Shown in pieces: positions 18,512-30,177 of a DNA stretch of 64,000 nucleotides (its first letter is position 1; each line of letters opens with the position of its first letter). The stretch is from positions 1,734,565 through 1,798,564 of the forward strand of contig NZ_KV917377.1 in NCBI RefSeq assembly GCF_002019705.1, written 5' to 3'. The stretch comes from Shouchella patagoniensis. Its GTDB lineage: Bacteria > Bacillota > Bacilli > Bacillales > Bacillaceae_D. Under the pieces are notes generated by a model, which worked only from the letters and a program-made list of their open reading frames with translations, did not search any database and had not been told where the DNA came from. Position numbers and translations under genes: made by a program.

Positions 18512-18893
18512 GCTTACATACATTCCTTGTTCCAAAGACATGACCAACCCATATAAGAGTAATACCGCCTAATACTGTGACAAGCACGTATAATCCACCT
18601 GAGAAAAAACGACCTGCACGTATTAGAGTAAAAGCATCTGCTGTAAAAGTAGACATTGTCGTATACCCACCAATGCAACCTACTGTTATACTTAATCGTA
18701 AACCTCTATTAATTTGAGGTTGGCGATTAAACCAAGATGTAAGTAGCCCCATTAAGAAGCAACCACTTAAGTTCGCTGTTAAAATAGCAACTGGCCATTG
18801 CTGAAAAGGAAGTAGGATTGTCAGTAGATAACGCAAAGAACTACCAATCGCGCCACCCAGACCAATACCCGCGTATATGCATAATTGCTTCAT
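18504..18893 (-). CDS. crcB2: Fluoride ion channel CrcB (Fluc), copy 2
   Basis: The second Fluc subunit, 129 residues, with GGAIGSSLRYLL, NLSGCFLMG and GGYTTMSTFTADA. It is first gene of the unit; the upstream 100 bases to the divergent mgtC-like gene show no obvious riboswitch fold. Two-gene Fluc systems in Firmicutes form a heterodimer with opposed topology. Confidence 0.92.
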   Translation of the reverse strand: MKQLCIYAGIGLGGAIGSSLRYLLTILLPFQQWPVAILTANLSGCFLMGLLTSWFNRQPQINRGLRLSITVGCIGGYTTMSTFTADAFTLIRAGRFFSGGLYVLVTVLGGITLIWVGHVFGTRNVCKHG

Positions 18894-19013
18894 GATTCAC
18901 TCCATTCTGGTTAAACTGATTTTACTATATGTATTTAGAGACTACAACTTGTTTAGAATGAAATCCGGATTTACACATAGGATAAAACTATTAATAAATT
19001 AAAGGTGATGTTA

Positions 19014-19724
19014 ATGGATATCGTATTACTTAAATTAAGTGCAGCTCTTTTCTCTGGATTCTTAATTGGCATTGATCGACAAATTAAGCATAAACCACTA
19101 GGTCTTAAAACGAGTATGGTCATTTGTATAGCAAGTTGTTTAATTACGATTGTATCAGTAGAAGCTTATCTCCATTTTTCTGCCGCCGATGGTGCAACCC
19201 AGAACATGGATCCAATGCGTTTAGCTGCACAAATTGTTAGTGGTGTAGGCTTCTTAGGTGCAGGCGTCATTTTGCGCAGAAGCAACGATGTCATTTCTGG
19301 TTTAACTACGGCCGCAATGATTTGGGCAGCATCTGGTATCGGTATTGCAATAGGTGCAGGTTTTTATGTGGAAGCATTACTTACCGTCATTCTTATTCTC
19401 ATTGCAGTCAACGCGATACCTGCTTTACTAAAATTGATCGGACCTACTTCTTTAAGTCAAACCGATGTCGCACTTCGTGTCGTTATGGAAGAGGGAGCGA
19501 TATCAACCCATTTAATAAAAAGCTTACAGCGAAAAGAAAGTACTTGGCGAGAAAGAAAAGCACGCAATATTGTTATACATGATGTAAAAATAAAAGATAT
19601 TGATAATGGTTGCCAACAATTAGACCTTTCCCTCTCTATCCCAAGAACAATGTACATGACTCAACTTTACGATATAGTTAAAGAAATTGATCATGTTAAA
19701 ACAATTGCCATTGAGCAAAGATGA
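19014..19724 (+). CDS. MgtC/SapB-family membrane protein
   Basis: A 236-residue protein with an N-terminal set of about four to five membrane helices (residues 1-145) and a cytosolic ACT-like tail. Family hallmarks are GFLIGIDRQIKHKPLGLKTSM (residues about 14-33) and GVGFLGAGVILRRS. ATG 19014 follows AAAGGTG by six bases. Members help growth at low magnesium or in host cells; the role here is unknown. Upstream there is no Mg riboswitch I can identify. Confidence 0.9.
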   Translation: MDIVLLKLSAALFSGFLIGIDRQIKHKPLGLKTSMVICIASCLITIVSVEAYLHFSAADGATQNMDPMRLAAQIVSGVGFLGAGVILRRSNDVISGLTTAAMIWAASGIGIAIGAGFYVEALLTVILILIAVNAIPALLKLIGPTSLSQTDVALRVVMEEGAISTHLIKSLQRKESTWRERKARNIVIHDVKIKDIDNGCQQLDLSLSIPRTMYMTQLYDIVKEIDHVKTIAIEQR

Positions 19725-19796
19725 CGAAGAATTTTCTAGCAAATCTAACAACCATTGTATATACTAATAGTAATTATAGGTTTAGGAATGACACAA

Positions 19797-20432
19797 ATGG
19801 AAATTATAAAAGAATTAATCATCCAATATGGATACTTCGGAGTCTTTTTCTCTTTACTAGCAGGTATTTTAGGTGTCCCGATTCCTGATGAGGTACTTCT
19901 CCTAACGATTGGCTATTTATCTTATATCGACTTTTTGCACATCACTCCTGCTCTCATTGTTTCAATAGTAGGGTCATTCCTTGGGATGTCCCTTTCTTAT
20001 TATTTAGGTATAAAGCTCGGTGCTCCGTTTTTAGAAAAATATGGTCCGCGCTTTTACTTATCCATTAAACGTCAATATCAAGTACGTGGTTTATTAACTA
20101 AACATGGCAAGTGGATTATCTTCTTTGGCTTCTTCATCCCAGGTATACGCCACCTCACTGGTTATTTATCTGGAATAGCAAAAATGAAATATTCAACTTT
20201 TGCAATGTTTTCTGGAATAGGGTCGATTATTTGGGCACCTAGCTTTATATTAAGTGGTTACCTGCTTGGTAATAGGTGGCTTGTTATTCGAGAGAATGTA
20301 TATGCACATAAAATACTTTATTCCTTTATATTTTTTTCCATACTTATTCTTGTTATCACGTCTTATATTCTCTATAAACATATGGCAAATCGCTATATCA
20401 GTAAAGATAATGTCGATCGAATTAATGGCTAG
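19797..20432 (+). CDS. DedA/SNARE-associated family membrane protein
   Basis: A 211-residue polytopic membrane protein of the DedA family. Hallmarks are PIPDEVLLLTIGYL near the N-terminus, GSFLGMSLSYYLGIKLG, and FFIPGIRHLTGYLSGIAKM. DedA proteins are thought to flip or traffic undecaprenyl phosphate or other lipids. I favour ATG 19797 (MEIIKELI) with AGGA eight bases upstream; a longer start at 19755 lacks a Shine-Dalgarno. It lies 70 bases after mgtC and ends in a terminator. Confidence 0.88.
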   Translation: MEIIKELIIQYGYFGVFFSLLAGILGVPIPDEVLLLTIGYLSYIDFLHITPALIVSIVGSFLGMSLSYYLGIKLGAPFLEKYGPRFYLSIKRQYQVRGLLTKHGKWIIFFGFFIPGIRHLTGYLSGIAKMKYSTFAMFSGIGSIIWAPSFILSGYLLGNRWLVIRENVYAHKILYSFIFFSILILVITSYILYKHMANRYISKDNVDRING

Positions 20433-20452
20433 CTCTTCTCGAGCTAGCCTTT
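20427..20452 (+). terminator. Terminator of the dedA-like gene
   Basis: GGCTAGCTC and GAGCTAGCC form a perfect stem around TTCTC, followed by TTT. The stem overlaps the stop codon. Confidence 0.7.
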
Positions 20453-20850
20453 GATGTTCTTTAGTTCACCATTGTTCCGGAATTTATCTCTTCTGGAGAG
20501 CTTTTCTGAGAGCAAGGCTTATGATCGTCGGATTAAGGTCTAAGACGTGATCTTGTTTTAACTCATTTTATTCTTTAAGCAAGCGTCACCCTTTATCTTG
20601 TGTCGCTACAAGGCAACGTTCTTTGCTCCGGGGTGATTTTCTTCGAGGATGTTAGTCACGATGCTTTTCCTCGAAGGCTACTCACGCTGTCGCACGAAAA
20701 CAACCCCTACGTCTCACAGGGACACATGATGCTGATTCAACGATGGCTACTCACGAGGTCTGTTGGACAGAGCTCTTTTTTATATGAGCTGCTTTCCCTT
20801 AATCTTTTCTGCTTCTCCGAAGCAGTCTCTTTTGCTTTGTCTATAGACGA
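20453..20850. other. Structured, repeat-rich spacer behind the rRNA operon
   Basis: No credible gene. On the minus strand, CTTCGAGG at about 20679-20672 pairs with CCTCGAAG near 20646, giving an 8-bp stem. The unit GTGAGTAGCC occurs twice, at about 20680-20692 and 20742-20755. A 15-base stretch TTCTTCGAGGATGTT (20639-20653) recurs upstream of tRNA-fMet (16553-16567). These may be a repeat family attached to stable-RNA genes. Confidence 0.5.
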
Positions 20851-20877
20851 AAAAAAGACACCTTTTCAGGTGTCTTT
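20851..20877 (-). terminator. rRNA operon terminator
   Basis: On the minus strand AAAGACACC pairs with GGTGTCTTT around TGAAAA and is followed by TTTT. It lies just behind 5S rRNA. Confidence 0.9.
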
Positions 20878-20883
20878 CTCATT

Positions 20884-20999
20884 GCCCGGCAACGTTCTAC
20901 TCTCGCAGGGGGAAGCCCCCAACTACCATCGACGCAAAAGAGCTTAACGGCCGTGTTCGGCATGGGAACGGGTGTGACCTCTTTGCCATTGCCACCGGA
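20884..20999 (-). rRNA. 5S ribosomal RNA
   Basis: The minus strand reads the conserved 5S core: CACACCCGTTCCCATGCCG, AACACGGCCGTTAAGC and AGTTGGGGGCTTCCCCC, ending GTTGCCGGGC. Length about 116 bases. It is last in the operon after 23S. Ends are approximate. Confidence 0.95.
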
Positions 21000-21114
21000 C
21001 CTGCTTCAGATAAGCGGCGGATTTCTTCGTCCAATGCGTGTCTTTCAATCAGTCACGTACGCAAGTACGCTCCTTCTTTCAAGCACTTTTGTCCTCGAAC
21101 TCCTTGCTTCTCTT

Positions 21115-21171
21115 TGCCCACAGGATGTGGGTACCAGGCGTTGCCACAGGACGTGGCGTTCTTAGCGTGGT
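21115..21171 (-). ncRNA. Bacillaceae-1-type RNA element, copy 1 (23S-5S spacer)
   Basis: On the minus strand two hairpins stand side by side: GCCAC-GTCCT-GTGGC and CCCAC-ATCCT-GTGGG. Two loops with the pattern RUCCU next to rRNA genes are the published hallmark of the Bacillaceae-1 RNA motif. 54 of 57 positions match copy 2 at 24322-24378. Function unknown. Confidence 0.8.
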
Positions 21172-21250
21172 GTCCATCAACCTTATTGAAAGAAAGGATT
21201 CTTTCAAAACTAAATCCGAAACACACTCAAATTCAAGAATTAATTAGGAT

Positions 21251-24184
<2,934 letters not shown>

Positions 24185-24321
24185 GGTGTCTGCGTGCGAT
24201 ACGCTCGACCATGTTTAAGCAATAAAGGTTGCTCAAGAATTCTTGACGTCTCGTTCAAACAGTTTAAAACCGATGAACAAAACTTATTTGAGTTGTTTCT
24301 TGATTTAGTTTTCAAAGAACC

Positions 24322-24378
24322 TGCCCACAGGAGGTCGGTACCAGGCGTTGCCACAAGACGTGGCGTTCTTAGCGTGGT
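24322..24378 (-). ncRNA. Bacillaceae-1-type RNA element, copy 2 (tRNA-Ala-23S spacer), degenerate
   Basis: Nearly the same as copy 1, but the loops are GTCTT and CTCCT, and one stem pair is a G-G mismatch (CCGAC with GTGGG). It precedes the 23S gene by about 140 bases in the transcript. Confidence 0.7.
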
Positions 24379-24459
24379 TCCATGCCTTTAACGGGCTATT
24401 TTAACAACAGACAAGCAACGAATTGCTTCTCTTTGTCAAAAAAAGAGTTAAATCAATAT

Positions 24460-24535
24460 TGGTGGAGCCTAGCGGGATCGAACCGCTGACCTCCTGCGTG
24501 CAAAGCAGGCGCTCTCCCAGCTGAGCTAAGGCCCC
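24460..24535 (-). tRNA. tRNA-Ala (TGC)
   Basis: The anticodon loop TTTGCAC gives TGC. It lies between 16S and 23S, as in most Bacillus rRNA operons. CCA is encoded. Confidence 0.97.
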
Positions 24536-24623
24536 ATTTTCGTTTTAAATGACTATCGCGTTTTTTGTTTGTTTCTCTTCGCGAATACCTCTCCACACAA
24601 AAAAAGAATCGTGCGAGTTAAAA

Positions 24624-24700
<77 letters not shown>

Positions 24701-24817
24701 ATTTTAACGAGAATAGTTATCTAATTAATAGAGAGTTTTGAGTCCTCTCAAAACTGAACAAAAGATCCAAAGCGCCAAACAACCGAAGTTGTTCGTCGAC
24801 TAGAGTAATATACTCCA

Positions 24818-26374
<1,557 letters not shown>

Positions 26375-26380
26375 GTTTAC

Positions 26381-26433
26381 TTACACACGGATGTGTTGAC
26401 TTCGGTGTTGCGACATGGACGTCGCGATCTTAA
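26381..26433 (-). ncRNA. Bacillaceae-1-like double hairpin, copy 3 (16S leader), divergent
   Basis: On the minus strand GCGAC-GTCCAT-GTCGC is followed by ACACATCCGTGTGT. Order and loops (GTCC and ATCC cores) resemble copies 1 and 2, but stems and spacing differ. It is located just upstream of the 16S 5' end, where it could take part in processing of the precursor. Confidence 0.5.
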
Positions 26434-26624
26434 CCGAAGATCCTAAGCATCAAAATGTTGCTAGCGCGTTGAATTTAAATTCAACGACTTTCATTGACGA
26501 GATACCTTGTATCTCTTTATTACGCTTGGCTTTTGTTCAGTTTTCAAAGAACTCGTTTGCGCCATTCTCTCTTGGCGACTTTTCTATCATACCAACACCC
26601 ATTTTAAAAGTCAACAACTTTTTT

Positions 26625-26701
<77 letters not shown>

Positions 26702-26725
26702 TTATCTATGTATGTTAGAATAATT

Positions 26726-26799
26726 TGGAGCGGGTGATGGGAATCGAACCCACATCATCAGCTTGGAAGGCTGAGGTTTTACCACTAAACTACACCCGC
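26726..26799 (-). tRNA. tRNA-Gly (TCC)
   Basis: The anticodon loop CTTCCAA gives TCC. Acceptor stem GCGGGTG/CACCCGC, CCA encoded. Confidence 0.96.
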
Positions 26800-26818
26800 A
26801 ATCTATCTATAAAGGAAA

Positions 26819-26895
26819 TGGTCGGGAAGACAGGATTTGAACCTGCGACCCCTTGGTCCCAAACCAAGTGCTCTGCCAAGCTGAGCTACTTCCCG
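26819..26895 (-). tRNA. tRNA-Pro (TGG)
   Basis: The anticodon loop TTTGGGA gives TGG. Acceptor stem CGGGAAG/CTTCCCG, CCA encoded. Confidence 0.96.
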
Positions 26896-26899
26896 ATAA

Positions 26900-26976
26900 T
26901 GGCGCGCCCGAGAGGAGTCGAACCTCTAACCGCTTGATTCGTAGTCAAGTACTCTATCCAATTGAGCTACGGGCGC
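26900..26976 (-). tRNA. tRNA-Arg (ACG)
   Basis: The anticodon loop CTACGAA gives ACG, the inosine-modified arginine tRNA. It is first in the operon. CCA is encoded. Confidence 0.96.
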
Positions 26977-27022
26977 CTTAATTGATTAATTCAGCTTTTA
27001 CATCTCGCTGACGACAAATAAT

Positions 27023-27051
27023 AATATAGCACATAATATTTGCACGGGCAA
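27023..27051 (-). promoter_or_regulatory. Probable promoter of the tRNA-rRNA operon
   Basis: On the minus strand TTGCCC (27046-27051) and TATATT (27023-27028) are 17 bases apart, about 45 bases before tRNA-Arg. Further rRNA promoters may lie in the AT-rich 200 bases upstream. Confidence 0.55.
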
Positions 27052-27240
27052 TACTTTTTTATTAAAAAGAATGTAAACGGAAATCTCACTCTATTCTATC
27101 AAATAATAACGAATTTTGCTATCTTCTTCACTTTATATGATATCCAAGTTTTAAGTTTGTAACGCACTATACAGATTACTTATTGCTTCAGTAAACTTAA
27201 ATCCCAATTATAATGTCCTCACAACATGGAGGTATCTAAA

Positions 27241-28100
27241 ATGAAACATCTCAAAAACTTTAGCCTAGCACTGACTAGTTGCTTAATTATTGTTGCCTGT
27301 ACTTCTTCTGAGAATAATTCATCTTTACCTTGAATGGTCACCTAACAAAAATGTATTACCAAATACAAAGGAAACTCCTTCGTTTATGTTAAATGACCCC
27401 TATAAAATAGATTTACCTTCTTATAAGAAAGAACCAACAGAATGGGGCGAATTTGTCACCGGCGTTAACACAAAATTAAAAACTGCTAAAAAAGTTCTAG
27501 CACTCACTTTTGATGCTTGCGGAGGTCCCTTTGGCAGTAATTATGATTACGAACTAATTGAGTTTCTCAATAATGAAGAAATACCATCTACATTATTTGT
27601 CAATGCTCGATGGATAGACGAAAATAAAGATACTTTTCTTGAGCTCGCAAACAATCCTCTTTTCCAAATAGAGAACCACGGGACAGAACACAAACCTCTT
27701 TCCATTAACGGCAGAAGCGCCTGGGGCATTCAAGGAAGCCATTCTCCAGAAGCGGTTCTTAACGAGATTATGATTAATCAAGAGCTCATTTTTCAACTTA
27801 CCGATAGGTACCTTACAATGTTTCGCTCTGGTACAGCATATTTTGATGAAGTTTCTGTTGAAATATTAACTGATATAAACTTAAAAGCAGTCAATTATTC
27901 TCTTCTTGGGATGCCAGGGGTACATTTTCTGCCGAACAAGTAGAAAAAGCATTAATTAACGGAGCACGACCAGAGCGATCACCTTATTACATATGAATCA
28001 ACCAAACAGTGGCACAGCAGAAGGCGTAAAAAGAGCAATTCCTCAATTATTAGAGCAAGGATTTTCATTTGTTCATTTAACCGAGTATCAATTGGAATAG
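27241..28100 (+). pseudogene. Polysaccharide deacetylase lipoprotein gene, frameshifted
   Basis: ATG 27241 after GGAGG gives a lipoprotein signal with lipobox IVAC, but the frame ends after 30 codons. The next frame carries the NodB-type deacetylase core: LTFDACGGP (motif 1), NHGTEHKPLS (motif 2, HxxxH) and RSGTAYFDE (motif 3). At about 27930 and again near 27990 the frame shifts, and the end reads LLHMNQPNSGTAEGVKR to LTEYQLE at TAG 28100. At least three frameshifts make it a pseudogene unless the sequence has errors. It would have modified peptidoglycan or another surface polymer. Confidence 0.85.
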
Positions 28101-28122
28101 TTTAATTACGATAAGCATGATT

Positions 28123-28482
28123 CTAACCCCATTTCAAAACAATAGACAACGAACAACAGTCCGCAGCACCTGATATCCCGGGTGACTGCAACAAAAAAAC
28201 AATACCTGTTGGAGAGTATTGAATATCAGCTACTACTGTTAAACCAGGAATAGAATTGATAAGCCGTTGCACTAAAGCTTTATTGCTTTTTTGAGCCGCA
28301 TCCATTAATTGATAAGCGAAAGTGTTCCTCCCTAATTGCGTAAGAAGAATTTGACTCTGCTGTAATAAATATTGCGCCCGTTGCACAGACTGACTTAATT
28401 CCGATGTATCTATCGCAGGAAATTGTCTTAGTTCATATTGGAAAGGGACCCAATTACGCGCTTGCCAATTAAGATTATACAT
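28123..28482 (-). CDS. Hypothetical protein, 119 aa
   Basis: AGGAGG lies five bases before the ATG, so it is a likely real gene. The product is soluble, rich in Gln and Leu, with long helical segments (residues about 24-76, e.g. SQSVQRAQYLLQQSQ) and a C-terminal strand region ending SIVLKWG. I do not recognise it; the style resembles small spore-coat or DUF proteins of Bacillus, but that is only an impression. It lies between the deacetylase pseudogene and the tRNA cluster, where ICEBs1-type elements start in B. subtilis. Confidence 0.6.
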   Translation of the reverse strand: MYNLNWQARNWVPFQYELRQFPAIDTSELSQSVQRAQYLLQQSQILLTQLGRNTFAYQLMDAAQKSNKALVQRLINSIPGLTVVADIQYSPTGIVFLLQSPGISGAADCCSLSIVLKWG

Positions 28483-28674
28483 AACTGCCTCCTATAAGAG
28501 GGAATACCTTAAATTATGCAACTATGCTTGAACATGAAACATCACAACTAACTATTAGCATTCTACTAGTAGCCATCCAATAATATAAAAAGTCTTAAAC
28601 AACGCGTTGCTCTTCCTACATACATTTTCAGTTACTAAAGATCGTCCTTTCACGTTCACTCTTTAATAAAACAC

Positions 28675-28706
28675 AAAAAAACCAAGGGTTAAAAACCTTG
28701 GTTTTG
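28675..28706 (-). terminator. Terminator of the tRNA cluster
   Basis: On the minus strand AAAACCAAGG pairs with CCTTGGTTTT and a T run follows. Confidence 0.85.
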
Positions 28707-28719
28707 TATGATAGATTAA

Positions 28720-28804
<85 letters not shown>

Positions 28805-28809
28805 GAATA

Positions 28810-28895
28810 TGGTGCGGGTGAAGGGACTTGAACCCCCACGTCATAAAGACACTAGATCCTAAGTCTAGCGCGTCTGCCAATTCCGCCACACCCGC
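28810..28895 (-). tRNA. tRNA-Leu (TAG)
   Basis: The anticodon loop CTTAGGA gives TAG; long variable arm; CCA encoded. Confidence 0.96.
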
Positions 28896-28917
28896 GCGGA
28901 TATTCAAAAAATAAAAA

Positions 28918-28994
28918 TGGCGGTCCGGACGGGACTCGAACCCGCGACCTCCTGCGTGACAGGCAGGCATTCTAACCAACTGAACTACCGGACC
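28918..28994 (-). tRNA. tRNA-Asp (GTC)
   Basis: The anticodon loop CTGTCAC gives GTC. Acceptor GGTCCGG; CCA encoded. Confidence 0.96.
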
Positions 28995-29001
28995 ATTTTT
29001 A

Positions 29002-29077
29002 TGGTGGAGGATGACGGGCTCGAACCGCCGACCCTCTGCTTGTAAGGCAGATGCTCTCCCAGCTGAGCTAATCCTCC
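29002..29077 (-). tRNA. tRNA-Val (TAC)
   Basis: The anticodon loop CTTACAA gives TAC. Acceptor GGAGGAT; CCA encoded. Confidence 0.96.
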
Positions 29078-29099
29078 AAGTAAACTTTTCAAAAATCAT

Positions 29100-29174
29100 T
29101 GGTGACCCGTACGGGATTCGAACCCGTGATACCGCCGTGAAAGGGCGGTGTCTTAACCACTTGACCAACGGGCC
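29100..29174 (-). tRNA. tRNA-Glu (TTC)
   Basis: The anticodon loop CTTTCAC gives TTC. Acceptor GGCCCGT pairs with ACGGGTC (one G-U); CCA encoded. Confidence 0.96.
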
Positions 29175-29179
29175 GCAAC

Positions 29180-29270
29180 TGGCGGAGAAGGAGGGATTTG
29201 AACCCTCGCGCCGCTTACACGACCTACTCCCTTAGCAGGGGAGCCCCTTCAGCCACTTGGGTACTTCTCC
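29180..29270 (-). tRNA. tRNA-Ser (GCT)
   Basis: The anticodon loop CTGCTAA gives GCT; long variable arm; CCA encoded. Confidence 0.96.
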
Positions 29271-29271
29271 A

Positions 29272-29346
29272 TGGCTCCACAGGCAGGATTCGAACCTGCG
29301 ACCGATCGGTTAACAGCCGATAGCTCTACCACTGAGCTACTGTGGA
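29272..29346 (-). tRNA. tRNA-Asn (GTT)
   Basis: The anticodon loop CTGTTAA gives GTT; CCA encoded. First gene of the seven-tRNA cluster. Confidence 0.96.
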
Positions 29347-29406
29347 ATATGTAATTATTTCTTGTCCCCTCTTAGCGACTCCTATAATATATCATAGGCA
29401 AATAGA

Positions 29407-29862
29407 TCAACGCAAGACTTTATTTGATAAAAATTCAAGTTTTCCCTTGCACTTCCCACAAACGAATTTCTGCGTGTTTATTTTTCTTTTTCTAGTGTAA
29501 ATAAGTTCACATTTTTTGCAACGATAATCGTAAGTCGATACATTTTGTGAAACAGACCTACAGAATCTTGGAGCTCTAACTTGCTTTAAAAGTTGTTTGA
29601 AGTCAGCATCACGGTGTTGATATCCTTTACCTTCTAGATGGAGATGGTAATGACATAGTTCATGCTTAATAATACCAATTAATTCACCTTCTCCAAATTG
29701 TTCATACTGACTATAGTTTAATTCGATATTGTGACTCTGAAGCAAATATCTCCCCCCTGTTGTCCTCAGTCGTTTATTAAAAATGGCCTTATGTAAAAAT
29801 GGCCGCTTAAAATATTTACTGGAGATCTCTTCCGTTAATTCTTGCAGTTGTTGATTAGTCAT
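29407..29862 (-). CDS. sprT: SprT-like zinc metalloprotein (YdcK)
   Basis: A 151-residue SprT-family protein. The HELCHYHLH zinc-binding active site is at about residues 66-74, and four cysteines in two CxxC pairs ([12 protein letters not shown] and [13 protein letters not shown]) form a C-terminal zinc ribbon. The family includes metalloproteases such as Spartan that clear DNA-protein crosslinks; the bacterial role is not known. The position next to the tRNA cluster and cmpA matches B. subtilis ydcK. Confidence 0.93.
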   Translation of the reverse strand: MTNQQLQELTEEISSKYFKRPFLHKAIFNKRLRTTGGRYLLQSHNIELNYSQYEQFGEGELIGIIKHELCHYHLHLEGKGYQHRDADFKQLLKQVRAPRFCRSVSQNVSTYDYRCKKCELIYTRKRKINTQKFVCGKCKGKLEFLSNKVLR

Positions 29863-29941
29863 TTATCTCACCCTTTAAAAAACATTCAACAGTGACAAAC
29901 CACCAAGCATATACTACCTAAAAATGAAAGGAGCGATCACT

Positions 29942-30079
29942 GTGCCTACATGGTTAAAAAAACAATTACGAAAAGCATATGCCGATAAAAACCGCCACCA
30001 GCTTAAAGTATTAAATCAATGCTGGTTCTATTATAAAACAACCTCTAATCACACTATCTCTCAACAAAAAACATTATAA
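29942..30079 (+). CDS. cmpA: Cortex morphogenetic protein CmpA
   Basis: A 45-residue peptide starting MPTWLKKQLRKAYADKNRH and containing LKVLNQCWFYY. This is the conserved pattern of B. subtilis CmpA, a sporulation checkpoint peptide that inhibits spore cortex assembly and works with ClpXP on the coat-anchoring protein SpoIVA. GTG 29942 follows AAAGGAG by about eight bases. The location between ydcK and tex is the same as in B. subtilis. It shows that the organism forms endospores. The C-terminal tail is about eight residues longer than the 37-residue B. subtilis protein. Confidence 0.9.
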   Translation: MPTWLKKQLRKAYADKNRHQLKVLNQCWFYYKTTSNHTISQQKTL

Positions 30080-30136
30080 CTTATCATGACTTACGGTGCA
30101 CAGGTTCCTTTCAAAAGCAGTGCTTTTCATTATATA

Positions 30137-30173
30137 AAAAAAGACAAGAGAGGCTACATCCTCCTTGTCTTTA
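30137..30173 (-). terminator. tex terminator
   Basis: On the minus strand AAAGACAAG pairs with CTTGTCTTT around a GAGG-CCTC extended stem, followed by T's. It is directly behind the tex stop codon. Confidence 0.85.
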
Positions 30174-30177
30174 AATA

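Noticed and set aside
18894-19013. Fluoride riboswitch upstream of crcB2
   Set aside because: I looked for the crcB-motif pseudoknot pattern on the minus strand and did not find it.
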